Of a stretch of 64,000 nucleotides of DNA, positions 1 to 7,881 are shown in pieces. The stretch is taken from the NCBI GenBank assembly GCA_017394885.1, contig JAFPWO010000024.1, forward strand, positions 43,339 to 107,338, written 5' to 3'. Each line of letters opens with the position of its first letter. The first letter of the stretch is position 1. The notes below the pieces were generated by a model. It worked only from the letters and a program-made list of their open reading frames with translations, did not search any database and was not told where the DNA came from. This stretch comes from Lachnospiraceae bacterium (GTDB taxonomy: Bacteria; Bacillota; Clostridia; Lachnospirales; Lachnospiraceae). Position numbers and translations under genes: made by a program.

Positions 1-766
1 TTTTGGAATTTTCACCGAGACGGGTGAGCGCCATCTTCAGGGTCGAGAGCGAAGCATTCTGCCCCTCGTCGATTATGATGCGCGCATGATTCAACGTACG
101 GCCGCGCATATAGGCCAACGGCGCAACCTCGACCGTCCCGTTCTCCCGCAGCTTATCCGCCCGTTCCTGGCCGAAAACGTCGCGCAGGGCGTCGTAAAGC
201 GGGCGCAGATACGGATCGACTTTCTGCGCCAGATCGCCCGGCAGGAAGCCGAGCCGTTCTTCTCCGGCTTCGATCGCGGGCCGGGACATGATGATCCGTT
301 CGATCGTCCCGTCTTTTAATTCCTGCGCCGCCTGCGCCACGGCCAGATAGGTCTTGCCGGTGCCGGCCGGGCCGATACAGATGGTCACAGCCTTTTCCCG
401 CAGCATTTCCACATAGTTCTGCTGCCCGAAAGTTTTGCACTTGATGGGAAGGCCCTTGTAGTTTAACGTAACGGCGTTGTCCATGGCCTTAAAGAGTGAA
501 TCGAGCGACCCCTCCCGGGCTTCCTCGATCAGACGCTCCACCATATCCTCCCGCAGGTCCTCTCCCTGCTTGGAGAGCTGGATCATCGCCTTTAAAACCG
601 CTTCCGTCATGGCTTTGGGCGTTTCATCACCCTGAATATCCACGGTGTCGCCGCGCAGCGTAAGCGTAACGCCGAAGGCCGTTTCCAGCTTTTTCGCCCA
701 GATATCCTGGGTCCCGAAGACGGCCTGCTGCTCTTCCAATGAATGAAAAACGAAATTTCTCTGCAT
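1..766 (-). CDS. phoH: PhoH family ATPase, C-terminus beyond window
   Basis: PhoH-like cytoplasmic P-loop ATPase, a family linked to RNA metabolism and usually near ybeY in Firmicutes. Reading down from ATG at 766 (RBS AGGAAG just upstream) gives an open frame of 255 codons to the window edge. It starts MQRNFVFHSLEEQ and has a Walker A GPAGTGKTYLAVAQA near residue 130. The family blocks MSRPAIEAGEERLGFLPGD and PYLRPLYDAL follow. The Walker B region reads IIIDEGQNAS, where the family normally has DEAQNTT, so two or three positions next to the catalytic Asp-Glu differ. The rest, about 70-90 residues, lies outside the window. It follows rpsU but is separated from it by an intrinsic terminator. 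Family assignment is secure; cellular role is not. Confidence 0.93.
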   Translation of the reverse strand, partial: MQRNFVFHSLEEQQAVFGTQDIWAKKLETAFGVTLTLRGDTVDIQGDETPKAMTEAVLKAMIQLSKQGEDLREDMVERLIEEAREGSLDSLFKAMDNAVTLNYKGLPIKCKTFGQQNYVEMLREKAVTICIGPAGTGKTYLAVAQAAQELKDGTIERIIMSRPAIEAGEERLGFLPGDLAQKVDPYLRPLYDALRDVFGQERADKLRENGTVEVAPLAYMRGRTLNHARIIIDEGQNASLSTLKMALTRLGENSK

Positions 767-871
767 AGCTTCCTTTCGAAATCTCAAAAGATTATTGATA
801 TTATAAAAAATGCGGCAGGGGATTGCAAGGTTTTTGTCGCGCCAGCGCCCCATCCCCCTGAAATAGACCGT

Positions 872-904
872 AAAAAACAGACGGCCGGTTTCCCGGCCGT
901 CTGT
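872..904 (-). terminator. Intrinsic terminator after rpsU
   Basis: A perfect 12-bp stem (877-888 with 893-904, loop of 4) is followed on the minus strand by a run of six T (872-877 on the plus strand read as A). It lies between rpsU and phoH. A second small hairpin (cgatgc-gaa-gcatcg, 913-927) sits between it and the rpsU stop. Confidence 0.85.
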
Positions 905-962
905 TCAGATGACGATGCGAAGCATCGCCGCTGCAGGGGGTCATGCCTTTCTGAAAGCTTCC

Positions 963-1139
963 TCAGCGGAATTTGCGCTTTCTGGCCGCCTCTGCCTTTT
1001 TCTTGCGGCGTACGCTGGGCTTTTCGTAATGTTCGCGCTTACGGATCTCCTGCTGGATACCATCCTTCGCGCACTGACGCTTGAAACGGCGCAGGGCATT
1101 GTCGAGGGACTCGCCTTCCTTTACGATAACGGTTGCCAT
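963..1139 (-). CDS. rpsU: 30S ribosomal protein S21
   Basis: Small-subunit ribosomal protein S21, 58 residues, the normal length. The translation begins [20 protein letters not shown] and ends [13 protein letters not shown], with the basic C-terminal tail of the family. The start is ATG at 1139, preceded by a G-rich RBS (AAAGGGGGG, about 9 nt upstream). It has its own promoter (1201-1228) and its own terminator (872-904), so it is probably a monocistronic unit lying between rpiB and phoH. Confidence 0.97.
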   Translation of the reverse strand: MATVIVKEGESLDNALRRFKRQCAKDGIQQEIRKREHYEKPSVRRKKKAEAARKRKFR

Positions 1140-1200
1140 TTATTTTATCCCCCCTTTCGGATTGGAGTAACATGCTTTGCCTGTGCGGCGCACAAAAAGC

Positions 1201-1228
1201 ATTATAACAGATTTTGCCGTTTCGTCAA
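1201..1228 (-). promoter_or_regulatory. rpsU promoter
   Basis: On the minus strand, TTGACG (1223-1228), a 16-bp spacer and TATAAT (1201-1206). The -35 box starts 9 bp after the rpiB stop codon. The leader is about 55-60 nt and ends in a purine-rich RBS before rpsU. Confidence 0.8.
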
Positions 1229-1236
1229 GCAGAAAT

Positions 1237-1686
1237 TTATAAAATCTGTCCTTCTTCGACCGCACTGATGAGATCCACGCGGTTTTGGTGGCGGCCGCCT
1301 TCGAAAACAGCCCCGAAGAATTCGTCCAGGATCATTTTGGCAGTGTCGATCCCGATCACACGGGCGCCGAAGGCAATGATCTGCGCATTGTTGTGCTGCA
1401 CGCAGAGCCTTGCGGTATACGGCTCAGAGCAGACTGCGGCACGGATCCCTTTGACCTTATTCGCGGCCAGCGAGATCCCGACGCCGGTCCCGCAGATCAG
1501 GACGCCTCTTTCCACGTCTCCCGCTTTCACGGCGAGCGCCACTCTCTCCCCGTATACCGGGTAATCGCAGCGGTCCCTGGAATAGGTGCCGTAATCGACG
1601 ATCTCAAAACCTTTTTCTTCCAGATACTGTTTGAGTTCTTCCTTCATTTCGAAGGCTGCATGGTCCGAACCGATCCCGATCCTCAT
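1237..1686 (-). CDS. rpiB: RpiB/LacAB family sugar-phosphate isomerase
   Basis: Cytoplasmic aldose-ketose isomerase of the RpiB/LacA/LacB family, typically ribose-5-phosphate to ribulose-5-phosphate. It is 149 residues, normal length. Visible family motifs are IGSDHAAFEMK at the N-terminus, the active-site loop LICGTGVGISLAANKVKGIR around the catalytic Cys, the HNNAQIIAFGARVIG block, and FEGGRHQNRVDLI at the C-terminus. It is the last gene of a kinase/isomerase/RpiB run with 22-24 bp gaps. In that context it may act on a 5- or 6-carbon ketose phosphate other than ribulose-5-phosphate, since RpiB paralogues also handle allose-, allulose- and galactose-6-phosphate. The substrate cannot be read from the sequence. 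Confidence 0.92.
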   Translation of the reverse strand: MRIGIGSDHAAFEMKEELKQYLEEKGFEIVDYGTYSRDRCDYPVYGERVALAVKAGDVERGVLICGTGVGISLAANKVKGIRAAVCSEPYTARLCVQHNNAQIIAFGARVIGIDTAKMILDEFFGAVFEGGRHQNRVDLISAVEEGQIL

Positions 1687-1710
1687 GTTTTGTCTTCCTC
1701 CTTATTCCGA

Positions 1711-2400
1711 TCATTCTTTTGCCAGCGGGTATTCGTTGCAGAGCAGCCGGTACGGCGCTTCGTCTTCCTCGATCAGCGGATACCGGCGGGGCGTATTCCA
1801 GAAGCAGTTATCGGTATTGTCATCGTTGCACATGCTGACTTCTCCGACGACGACCGTCCCGCCTCCTTCCTCTGCCCAGAACGTATGATACATTCCCTGC
1901 GTGAACGTGACGCTCTGCCCCGGCTTTAACGCCAGCGTCCCGCCGGCGGGCACGCTCAGGACCACGCCGTCGGAAACGATGCGGACGGGACTGACGAGAT
2001 CCGGCCGTTCGTCTTCTGTGGAATTATACAGGCGCATCATCAGCGTGCCGCCGGCCCGGTTAATGATATCCTCCATCTTGTACCAGTGAAAATGCAGCGG
2101 CGTGACCTGGCCTTCCCGGACGATAAGAAGCTTCTCCGCATAGGGTTTTGCATACTTTTCCGGTTTTTTCGTGTTGCCGTTGCGGATGGTGAGGGCCGTA
2201 AGTCCCTGCGCGGCAAAATCGCCGCAGCCGTAGTCGGTCACGTCCCAGCCGAGGCCGTTGTCGCGGATCTCATCGCATTCACGGCCCTTCTCTTCCCACT
2301 CCTTCGGCGTCCAGCTGAAGAAAGGCGGAAGGAAAAGGCCGCATTCCGACAGCAGCGCTTCGGTTTCCCGGATGACCTGATTGATCTCAGAGCGTTTCAT
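1711..2400 (-). CDS. D-lyxose ketol-isomerase-like cupin
   Basis: Cupin-fold sugar isomerase of the D-lyxose isomerase family (formerly DUF1498). Known members interconvert D-lyxose and D-xylulose, or D-mannose and D-fructose, with a divalent metal. It is 229 residues, typical length. The metal-site segments are visible: REGQVTPLHFHWYKMEDI (two His and the Glu) and a later TQGMYHTFWAEE His. N-terminal conserved segments FSWTPKEWEEK and LGWDVTDYGCGDF also fit. It lies between a PfkB kinase and RpiB, which suggests an isomerase-kinase pathway for an uncommon pentose or hexose. No sugar-binding protein or sugar permease is adjacent. Confidence 0.85.
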   Translation of the reverse strand: MKRSEINQVIRETEALLSECGLFLPPFFSWTPKEWEEKGRECDEIRDNGLGWDVTDYGCGDFAAQGLTALTIRNGNTKKPEKYAKPYAEKLLIVREGQVTPLHFHWYKMEDIINRAGGTLMMRLYNSTEDERPDLVSPVRIVSDGVVLSVPAGGTLALKPGQSVTFTQGMYHTFWAEEGGGTVVVGEVSMCNDDNTDNCFWNTPRRYPLIEEDEAPYRLLCNEYPLAKE

Positions 2401-2422
2401 AAAGAGTTACCTTTCCGATCGG

Positions 2423-3292
2423 TCAGAATAGTTCGCCGGCGGATACCCCGCCGACCCAGCTTACGCACCGCCCGGCCAGTTCCGCGCCGCGGCGCAGCGC
2501 TTCGGAAAGCGGCGCTCCCGAAGAGACCGCGGCCAGAAAGCCGGCCATAAAGGCGTCGCCGGCTCCGCAGGCGTCTTTGAACGGCCCGTAAGAGACAGCC
2601 GGCTGATAAATCATCTCACCGTCTTTTTCAGCGCCGGCCGCGCCTTTTTCCCCGAGGGTGATCACGGCGGCCTTCCGCACCCGGGAGGAAAGATAGCGCA
2701 GCGCTTCTTCCGCGGTGCTATTTCCGCTGATGCGCAGCCCTTCCTCCTCATTGACCTTGAGATAATCACAGCGGCCGAGAAGATCCCGGGCTTCGGGCCT
2801 GCACGAATCATCAAACGCAGCGTCCAGGCTCAGCTCTTTCCCGTGCTTTTCGCAAAGCTCTGCGATCGGCAGATCCAGCGCGTAGCTGATAAAGCTGTGG
2901 ACGATATCCGCTTCTTTGACCGCTTCTTCCAGCAAGGCTTCGCTGCAGGGCAGCGTCCCCGTAAAGGCATAGGTGGCAAAGCTTCGGTCCCCGGGAATGC
3001 CGAGCACGGCCGAGACCGGGGTATCGTAGTCCGGGATCGGAAGAAGGATCAGCTTGAGGCCGCTCTTTTCCAGCTCCCTCCGGACCACATCCCCCCGTAC
3101 GTCCCAGCCGATTGCGGTCAAATACGCCGTAGGGATCCCTATGCGCGCCAGCAGATGCGGCGTATTCGAACCGCCGCCGGGCTGCATGGAAAAGTTCTGG
3201 CAGAAAACCTCTTCTCCCGGCCCGGGGAGCTTCGGCATCCCGCCGAATATCATATCACAACATACTTCAGAGATACATAAGATTTTTTTCAT
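2423..3292 (-). CDS. PfkB family carbohydrate kinase
   Basis: Ribokinase-fold sugar kinase that would phosphorylate the sugar handled by the neighbouring isomerases. It is 289 residues, slightly short for the family (300-330). It has the N-terminal PGGGSNTPHLLARIG glycine-rich signature and the C-terminal DACGAGDAFMAGFLAA motif with the catalytic Asp and anion hole. The start is ATG at 3292, 18 bp after the ABC permease stop, so it may be cotranscribed with the GntR-ABC genes as well as with the isomerases. The substrate is unknown; D-xylulose or a related ketose would fit the lyxose isomerase neighbour, but this is inference. Confidence 0.85.
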   Translation of the reverse strand: MKKILCISEVCCDMIFGGMPKLPGPGEEVFCQNFSMQPGGGSNTPHLLARIGIPTAYLTAIGWDVRGDVVRRELEKSGLKLILLPIPDYDTPVSAVLGIPGDRSFATYAFTGTLPCSEALLEEAVKEADIVHSFISYALDLPIAELCEKHGKELSLDAAFDDSCRPEARDLLGRCDYLKVNEEEGLRISGNSTAEEALRYLSSRVRKAAVITLGEKGAAGAEKDGEMIYQPAVSYGPFKDACGAGDAFMAGFLAAVSSGAPLSEALRRGAELAGRCVSWVGGVSAGELF

Positions 3293-3310
3293 GGGTCCCC
3301 CTGTCCGGGA

Positions 3311-5458
3311 TCAGCGTTTTTTCCCCCACAGAAACTGCTGCGCAAATTCCTCTGGCGTGAGATCCGTATCGACCGCCACCAGGATCTGCTCCCAGTACCC
3401 GTATTCATTATAGGCTTCGACGCCCCACAGTTCGGTGCTGGCGCCAAGAAGCAGATAAATACGCCCGCCGGTCAGATCGTTGTCCTTTGATTTTTCCAGT
3501 ATATCCAGCAGGGCGTGCGCGGTCTCCTCATTCGGATACCAGCTGCTGCCGATCTGATACGTCTGTTGGAACTGCAGGGCTTCTCCCGAACCGGCGCTGA
3601 ATACGCTTCCCTGCAGGGAAGCCGAGACCATATAGGTATCCATCGGTACGGCCGCGCTTAAGCGGACCGATTCCACCCGCTTCACGGATGCCAGCAGTTC
3701 TTCGATCTGCTTTGCGTTGTCCGTCTGAAGCTCCTGGCCGTAGACCCGGAAGGTTTCGGGCAGCTCAGGCGTGATCGGGACGTTAAAGCTGCTTGTCGTT
3801 CCGTTTTCCGTCTTTGTTACGTGCAGCGTATCGATGCTGAAAATTTCCCCGCGGAGGATCCCGATCCAGCTGTCAAAATCCATCGCGGCTGCATCCCGGC
3901 GCAGCGCTTCGTACAGGCGGCTGCGGGCGGCTGCATCCATTTTCCCGGCGTACAGGGCCAGCGACAGCGTGGCGGAGTCATCGGGCAGTTTCGTATAGAT
4001 CTCTTTATACTCGGACAAGGCGCGCATGCCTTTCAGGATCGTGTCATACTGGGCCTCACTGACCCGGACTTCCCGGTAGACGGTCTTCCCGGTCTGTGTT
4101 TTATACCCGATCGTCAGCGAATAGCGGTCGCCGCGGTAATGCCCCTGGTTGATCTCATCCAGCTCGTCCAGCGTCTGCGCAAGGCCGTCCGCAGCGGCTT
4201 TGACGGCAGCCGGCTCTGTAATCAGCAGTTTTTCCGCCTGCGCTTCAAAATAGTTTTCTTCACTCTGCCCCAGGAAATACGCCGTGTCCGTGTTGTCGTA
4301 CACGCTTATGGCCCGGATCTCATCGGCTGCGGGCCGGAAGCGGATCGTGGAGCGGTACGCCGTCACCATGAGCACGATCGCAAGGACGTTGAGAAGTGGC
4401 AGGAGCAGCAGGGAGAGCGTGGCTTTCTTCAGCATGGCCAGCTTCCTCGTCATGATCAGCTCATAGAGGTAAAACGCGATGACCGCGATCAGATAAAGCA
4501 CAAAGATCTCGAATCGGTCCATCACATCCAGCTTTGTCCCTTTGACGATCGAGCCGAAGATCAGGCTGATCGGGATCAGGCAGATAATAAAGGCGATGGT
4601 CAGCCGGTAGACCGCGCCGAGCAGGGCGTTCGGAGCCGCAAATCCGGCCGCTTCGGAGCGGCGCTTCCGGTAAAACAGGAGCGCTGCCAGAACGAAAAGG
4701 GCTCCGAGAACCGCCGTGTACAGCACCGGCCCCCAGCTGAAAGCCGTTGTCCCGCGCTGCGACAGGAAATTCGATAACATCCTGACGACCAGATTATAGT
4801 CATTGTTGAAAAAGAAGGAAAGCTTTTCCGGAACCATGACATAACAGGCCGAGCTGACGCTGCCCACGATCGCGGAAAGGATCAGCCGCGGCGCAAAGAT
4901 CAGCAGGCCGGTCACGATCACATTGGAAAAGGCCGTTCCGGTGATGCTGCAGGCAATGGCTGCCGCCGCCGCCGTATAAAACCCGGCAGCTGCCGCGGAA
5001 AGACAGCTGCGCAGCAGTTCCGCGGCGGAGAAGCGGAAAAAGCCGGGAAAGACGATCCGCGAAAGCGCCGCCGCGGCTGCCTGCCCGAGCACGATCATCA
5101 GCAGCCAGCTGACAATAGCCGCAAAAAAGCTCAAAAATACACAGGCCCGCGTCTGTGGGATGCTGTGATAAAAATCACTGCTCTTTCGGTCCGTCAGAAA
5201 ATGAAACATTTTCAGGCTCAGGATCGGTGCAAAAAGCAGGAAGCTCAGCTGGATAAACGGCATCATATCCGAGGCGGAAACCATGACCGGCAGGGTTCCT
5301 TTCAGCTCTTCCTGTCCTATCGACAGCAGCGAGATCCAGGAACCGACGCTGTTTAGAACCGCAACCAGGGCGCTTATGCCCAGAAAGACGATGCCGAGCA
5401 CGCGCAGCTGGCGGAGGCCTTCCGCATACAGCTTTTTATCAAACCGCTTTTTGTTCAT
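3311..5458 (-). CDS. ABC transporter permease with large extracellular domain
   Basis: Membrane subunit partner of the ATPase encoded just upstream. About 715 residues from the chosen ATG at 5458 (MNKKRFDKKLYAEG), preceded by GAGGAGAGCC; the start lies inside the last codons of the ATPase gene (20 bp overlap). The N-terminal half has about eight hydrophobic helices in an ABC-2-type arrangement (including FFAAIVSWLLMIVLGQAAAA and YLIAVIAFYLYELIM). After a last helix (LSLLLLPLLNVLAIVLMV, about residue 370) comes a ~330-residue polar domain with no further helices, probably extracytoplasmic. With a YtrA-type regulator this is a bacitracin/YtrBCD-like stress or peptide export module. Substrate unknown. 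Confidence 0.8.
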   Translation of the reverse strand: MNKKRFDKKLYAEGLRQLRVLGIVFLGISALVAVLNSVGSWISLLSIGQEELKGTLPVMVSASDMMPFIQLSFLLFAPILSLKMFHFLTDRKSSDFYHSIPQTRACVFLSFFAAIVSWLLMIVLGQAAAAALSRIVFPGFFRFSAAELLRSCLSAAAAGFYTAAAAAIACSITGTAFSNVIVTGLLIFAPRLILSAIVGSVSSACYVMVPEKLSFFFNNDYNLVVRMLSNFLSQRGTTAFSWGPVLYTAVLGALFVLAALLFYRKRRSEAAGFAAPNALLGAVYRLTIAFIICLIPISLIFGSIVKGTKLDVMDRFEIFVLYLIAVIAFYLYELIMTRKLAMLKKATLSLLLLPLLNVLAIVLMVTAYRSTIRFRPAADEIRAISVYDNTDTAYFLGQSEENYFEAQAEKLLITEPAAVKAAADGLAQTLDELDEINQGHYRGDRYSLTIGYKTQTGKTVYREVRVSEAQYDTILKGMRALSEYKEIYTKLPDDSATLSLALYAGKMDAAARSRLYEALRRDAAAMDFDSWIGILRGEIFSIDTLHVTKTENGTTSSFNVPITPELPETFRVYGQELQTDNAKQIEELLASVKRVESVRLSAAVPMDTYMVSASLQGSVFSAGSGEALQFQQTYQIGSSWYPNEETAHALLDILEKSKDNDLTGGRIYLLLGASTELWGVEAYNEYGYWEQILVAVDTDLTPEEFAQQFLWGKKR

Positions 5459-6371
5459 GGCTCTCCTCCTCTCTTCCCAGGACGTCGTCAAAGGAATATC
5501 CGAGCTTTTTCATTTCATAGGTGAAGACTTCTTCGAGCGTCAGCGGCAGAACGTCCAGAAGCACCGGTTCTAGCCGGCGGAGCTTTTCGACCGTCTCTTC
5601 GCGGTTCCCGCGGATGATCAGGTTAGCGACCGACCCGCTCTGCTGATAATGCAGGAGGTCGACGCCGGCGAAACGGCTCCGGTCAAACGGCTCTAGGAAG
5701 GCCAGCTGCACCTTGAAAAGCGCGGTCTTCAGATCCTGGACTTCGCTCTCCAGAATCACGCCGCCCTCGTGGAGCAGGGCCAGGTGATCACAAATGTCCT
5801 CGAGCTCCCGCAGGGAGTGCGAGGTAATGATAGCCGTCGCTTTCTTATCCGCCACGTCTTCACAGATCAGGCCCTTGACCAGGCCGCGCATGACCGGATC
5901 CAGACCGTCGAAGGTCTCGTCAAAAAACATATAGTCCGGCCGGCAGGAAAGCGCCATGATGATGGCCGCCTGCCGTTTCATCCCCTTGGAGAAGGTCGCG
6001 ATCGGGCGGGTGGGATCCAGGCGGAAGCTCTGGGCCAGGAAGTCAAAGCGGTTCCAGTCAAATCCCGGATAGATCGAGGCGTACAGACGGGCCATCCGGC
6101 GCATCGATGCGCTGTTCAGGAAATACAGGTCATCCGGGACGAAGGCCAGCCGGGACTTGACGGCGGGATTGTCAAAAACAGGCTCGCCGTCGATCAGCAC
6201 TTCTCCGCCGTCCGGCCGGTAGACCCCGGTCACAAGCCGCAGAAATGTGGATTTCCCGGCGCCGTTGGACCCGACCATGCCGTAGATGCAGCCGTTGGTG
6301 ATCCTGGCATTGATCCCGTTCAGGGCGGTATATTTATCAAATCTCTTTACCAGATCTCTGGTTTCAATCAT
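5439..6371 (-). CDS. ABC transporter ATP-binding protein, YtrB/BcrA-like
   Basis: Cytoplasmic ATPase subunit, 310 residues. It shows Walker A GSNGAGKST (about residue 35), the signature region FSKGMKRQAAIIMAL (a variant of LSGGQ usual in this subgroup), Walker B YMFFDETFDGLDP, and an H-loop IITSHSLRELE. The start overlaps the GntR stop as ATGA (6368-6371), and its end overlaps the permease start, so translation is probably coupled through the three genes. Regulator, ATPase, permease order and the GntR subtype resemble the B. subtilis ytr operon, induced by cell-wall-active antibiotics. That function is inferred by analogy only. Confidence 0.9.
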   Translation of the reverse strand: MIETRDLVKRFDKYTALNGINARITNGCIYGMVGSNGAGKSTFLRLVTGVYRPDGGEVLIDGEPVFDNPAVKSRLAFVPDDLYFLNSASMRRMARLYASIYPGFDWNRFDFLAQSFRLDPTRPIATFSKGMKRQAAIIMALSCRPDYMFFDETFDGLDPVMRGLVKGLICEDVADKKATAIITSHSLRELEDICDHLALLHEGGVILESEVQDLKTALFKVQLAFLEPFDRSRFAGVDLLHYQQSGSVANLIIRGNREETVEKLRRLEPVLLDVLPLTLEEVFTYEMKKLGYSFDDVLGREEESHEQKAV

Positions 6372-6742
6372 AATGCGTCCTCCTTGTACACGGCAGAGAT
6401 CAGCGGCAGGATCTCTTCTTTCGCCACGCCGCTTTGACGAAGCTCCAGCAGGCTCGCCTCCAGTTCCTGCAGCTTTTTCTGATTTTTTTCGCGGCGGAAG
6501 CGGTCTATGTTTTCGCAGATAAAAGCGCCGCGGCCCGGCACGCTGCTCAGGACGCCCCGTGCATTCAGTTCACTGTAGGCTTTCTGAATGGTATTGGGGT
6601 TGATGGAAAGCGCGGTGGACAGGCTGCGGACACTCGGAAGCGGCGTCCCGGGCAGGAGCACGCCGGACAGCACCAGCTTCTCGATCTGCGATATCAGCTG
6701 TTCATAGACCGGCACGCGTGACATAACGTCGATTTGGAACAT
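6368..6742 (-). CDS. GntR family regulator, YtrA subfamily
   Basis: DNA-binding repressor of its own operon. It is 124 residues, with an N-terminal winged helix-turn-helix (VYEQLISQIEKLVLSG, then LPSVRSLSTALSINPNTIQKAYSELNARG) and only a short C-terminal helix pair for dimerisation. This is the YtrA architecture, lacking a large effector domain. It is the first gene of the unit with the ABC ATPase and permease. The promoter is strong, and a 27-bp inverted repeat lies directly downstream of its -10 box (6776-6802), the expected place for autorepression. The start is ATG at 6742 with AGGAAAG upstream. Confidence 0.92.
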   Translation of the reverse strand: MFQIDVMSRVPVYEQLISQIEKLVLSGVLLPGTPLPSVRSLSTALSINPNTIQKAYSELNARGVLSSVPGRGAFICENIDRFRREKNQKKLQELEASLLELRQSGVAKEEILPLISAVYKEDAL

Positions 6743-6775
6743 TCTTTCCTCCGTAATAAAACACTCAAATGTATT

Positions 6776-6828
6776 AACTGTACTATTTGTAATAGTACGG
6801 TTATAGCATGCGTCCCAACCTATGTCAA
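6776..6828 (-). promoter_or_regulatory. GntR-ABC operon promoter and operator
   Basis: On the minus strand, TTGACA (6823-6828), a 17-bp spacer and TATAAC (6800-6805). Overlapping the end of the -10 box and the expected start site is an inverted repeat with 12-bp arms (6776-6787 and 6791-6802), a 3-bp spacer and one mismatch: AACtGTACTATT / AATAGTACgGTT. It is a good candidate operator for the YtrA-type regulator it precedes. Confidence 0.8.
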
Positions 6829-6938
6829 TACTTTTTTCTTCCCATTCAGGAGCCGTTGTGGTATTATATAAAAAACAATCGAAAGAACGCTGTTTTTCCC
6901 TTCCCCCGAAAACAAATCGATAAAAATCAGGAGAGATT

Positions 6939-7847
6939 ATGAACTACGCCGAGTTCTGCCAGACGTTGTTTGATTCCTTGTCTCAAAGATTTCCCGGAAA
7001 TGCCATCATCAAACTTATCCACAGCGCTGCCGCGGATCCCGCCGGCGCCGATCTGCTCCGTGTAAAGATCTCGGAAAAGACCGAAACCCTTCACTTTTCA
7101 CTCCGCAGTTATTACGGTACCTATCTCAAAAAACGCCGGATCGAGCCGATCCTGCGGGATATCGAATACGCATGCGTCGATTCCATGCTTCATCAGGCTT
7201 TTGACGGCGATCTCCTCCCGCCCTTCTCCTCCGGCGCCGGCCGCCTGGCGCTGCGCCTTGTCCCGGCCGTGCGGAATCCGTCTTTTCTGGCCTGCCATCC
7301 GCACCGCGTGATCCACGACATCGCCCTGGTCTACGCGCTTTGCTATGATGAGCCGTGCCCTCACATCCGATATGTGGATTATTCCCTGCTGAAGCGCTGG
7401 AAGATCCGTCAGGAAGAGCTTCACCAAAGCGCCCTGCTCTCTTCCCCGGCGCGGGAAGCGCCGCTTCTTCTTTCCTGCCGCGAAATGATCCTTCTGTCCG
7501 GCAGGCTTCCCCGCGGCGTTCTCTGCGAAGAAAGAGGAAGCAGTCCCTGCTACGTCCTGAGCAGCCGCAGCCTGCACGGCGCCGCCGCCGCCCTCTTTTA
7601 TCCAGGCGTGCTGCAGGAGCTGCTGCATATTTTCGGAGACTTCTGCTTCTGCTTTCCCAGCCGCAACGAAGCCGTGCTCTGGCCGAAAGACCGCCCGCCG
7701 CACCGCACCGCTCCCAAAGCCGCTCCCGTCCCGGAAAACCTGCCTTCGGAATACCTGAGCCATACGGTTTACTGCTGCGACCGGCTGCCGCAGGATTTTC
7801 ACCTCCGTCCGTATTTTTATCTTGACAAAGGTCTCTCCTTCCGCTAA
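6939..7847 (+). CDS. DUF5688 family protein
   Basis: 302-residue soluble protein of unknown function. The recognisable part is the C-terminal half, with CREMILLSGRLPRGVLCEE followed by the blocks YVLSSRSLHGAAAALFYPGVLQ and FPSRNEAVLWP. These match what I recall of DUF5688, a family confined largely to Lachnospiraceae ('expressed in new conditions, product pending'). The start is ATG at 6939 with AGGAGAGATT. It is transcribed divergently from the GntR operon and is 34 bp from the DUF1846 gene on the same strand. No catalytic motif or signal peptide is visible. The family call is from memory of its pattern and is moderate. Confidence 0.6.
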   Translation: MNYAEFCQTLFDSLSQRFPGNAIIKLIHSAAADPAGADLLRVKISEKTETLHFSLRSYYGTYLKKRRIEPILRDIEYACVDSMLHQAFDGDLLPPFSSGAGRLALRLVPAVRNPSFLACHPHRVIHDIALVYALCYDEPCPHIRYVDYSLLKRWKIRQEELHQSALLSSPAREAPLLLSCREMILLSGRLPRGVLCEERGSSPCYVLSSRSLHGAAAALFYPGVLQELLHIFGDFCFCFPSRNEAVLWPKDRPPHRTAPKAAPVPENLPSEYLSHTVYCCDRLPQDFHLRPYFYLDKGLSFR

Positions 7848-7881
7848 ATTTTTAAAGGGCACTCTCCCCAGGGAGGATACC

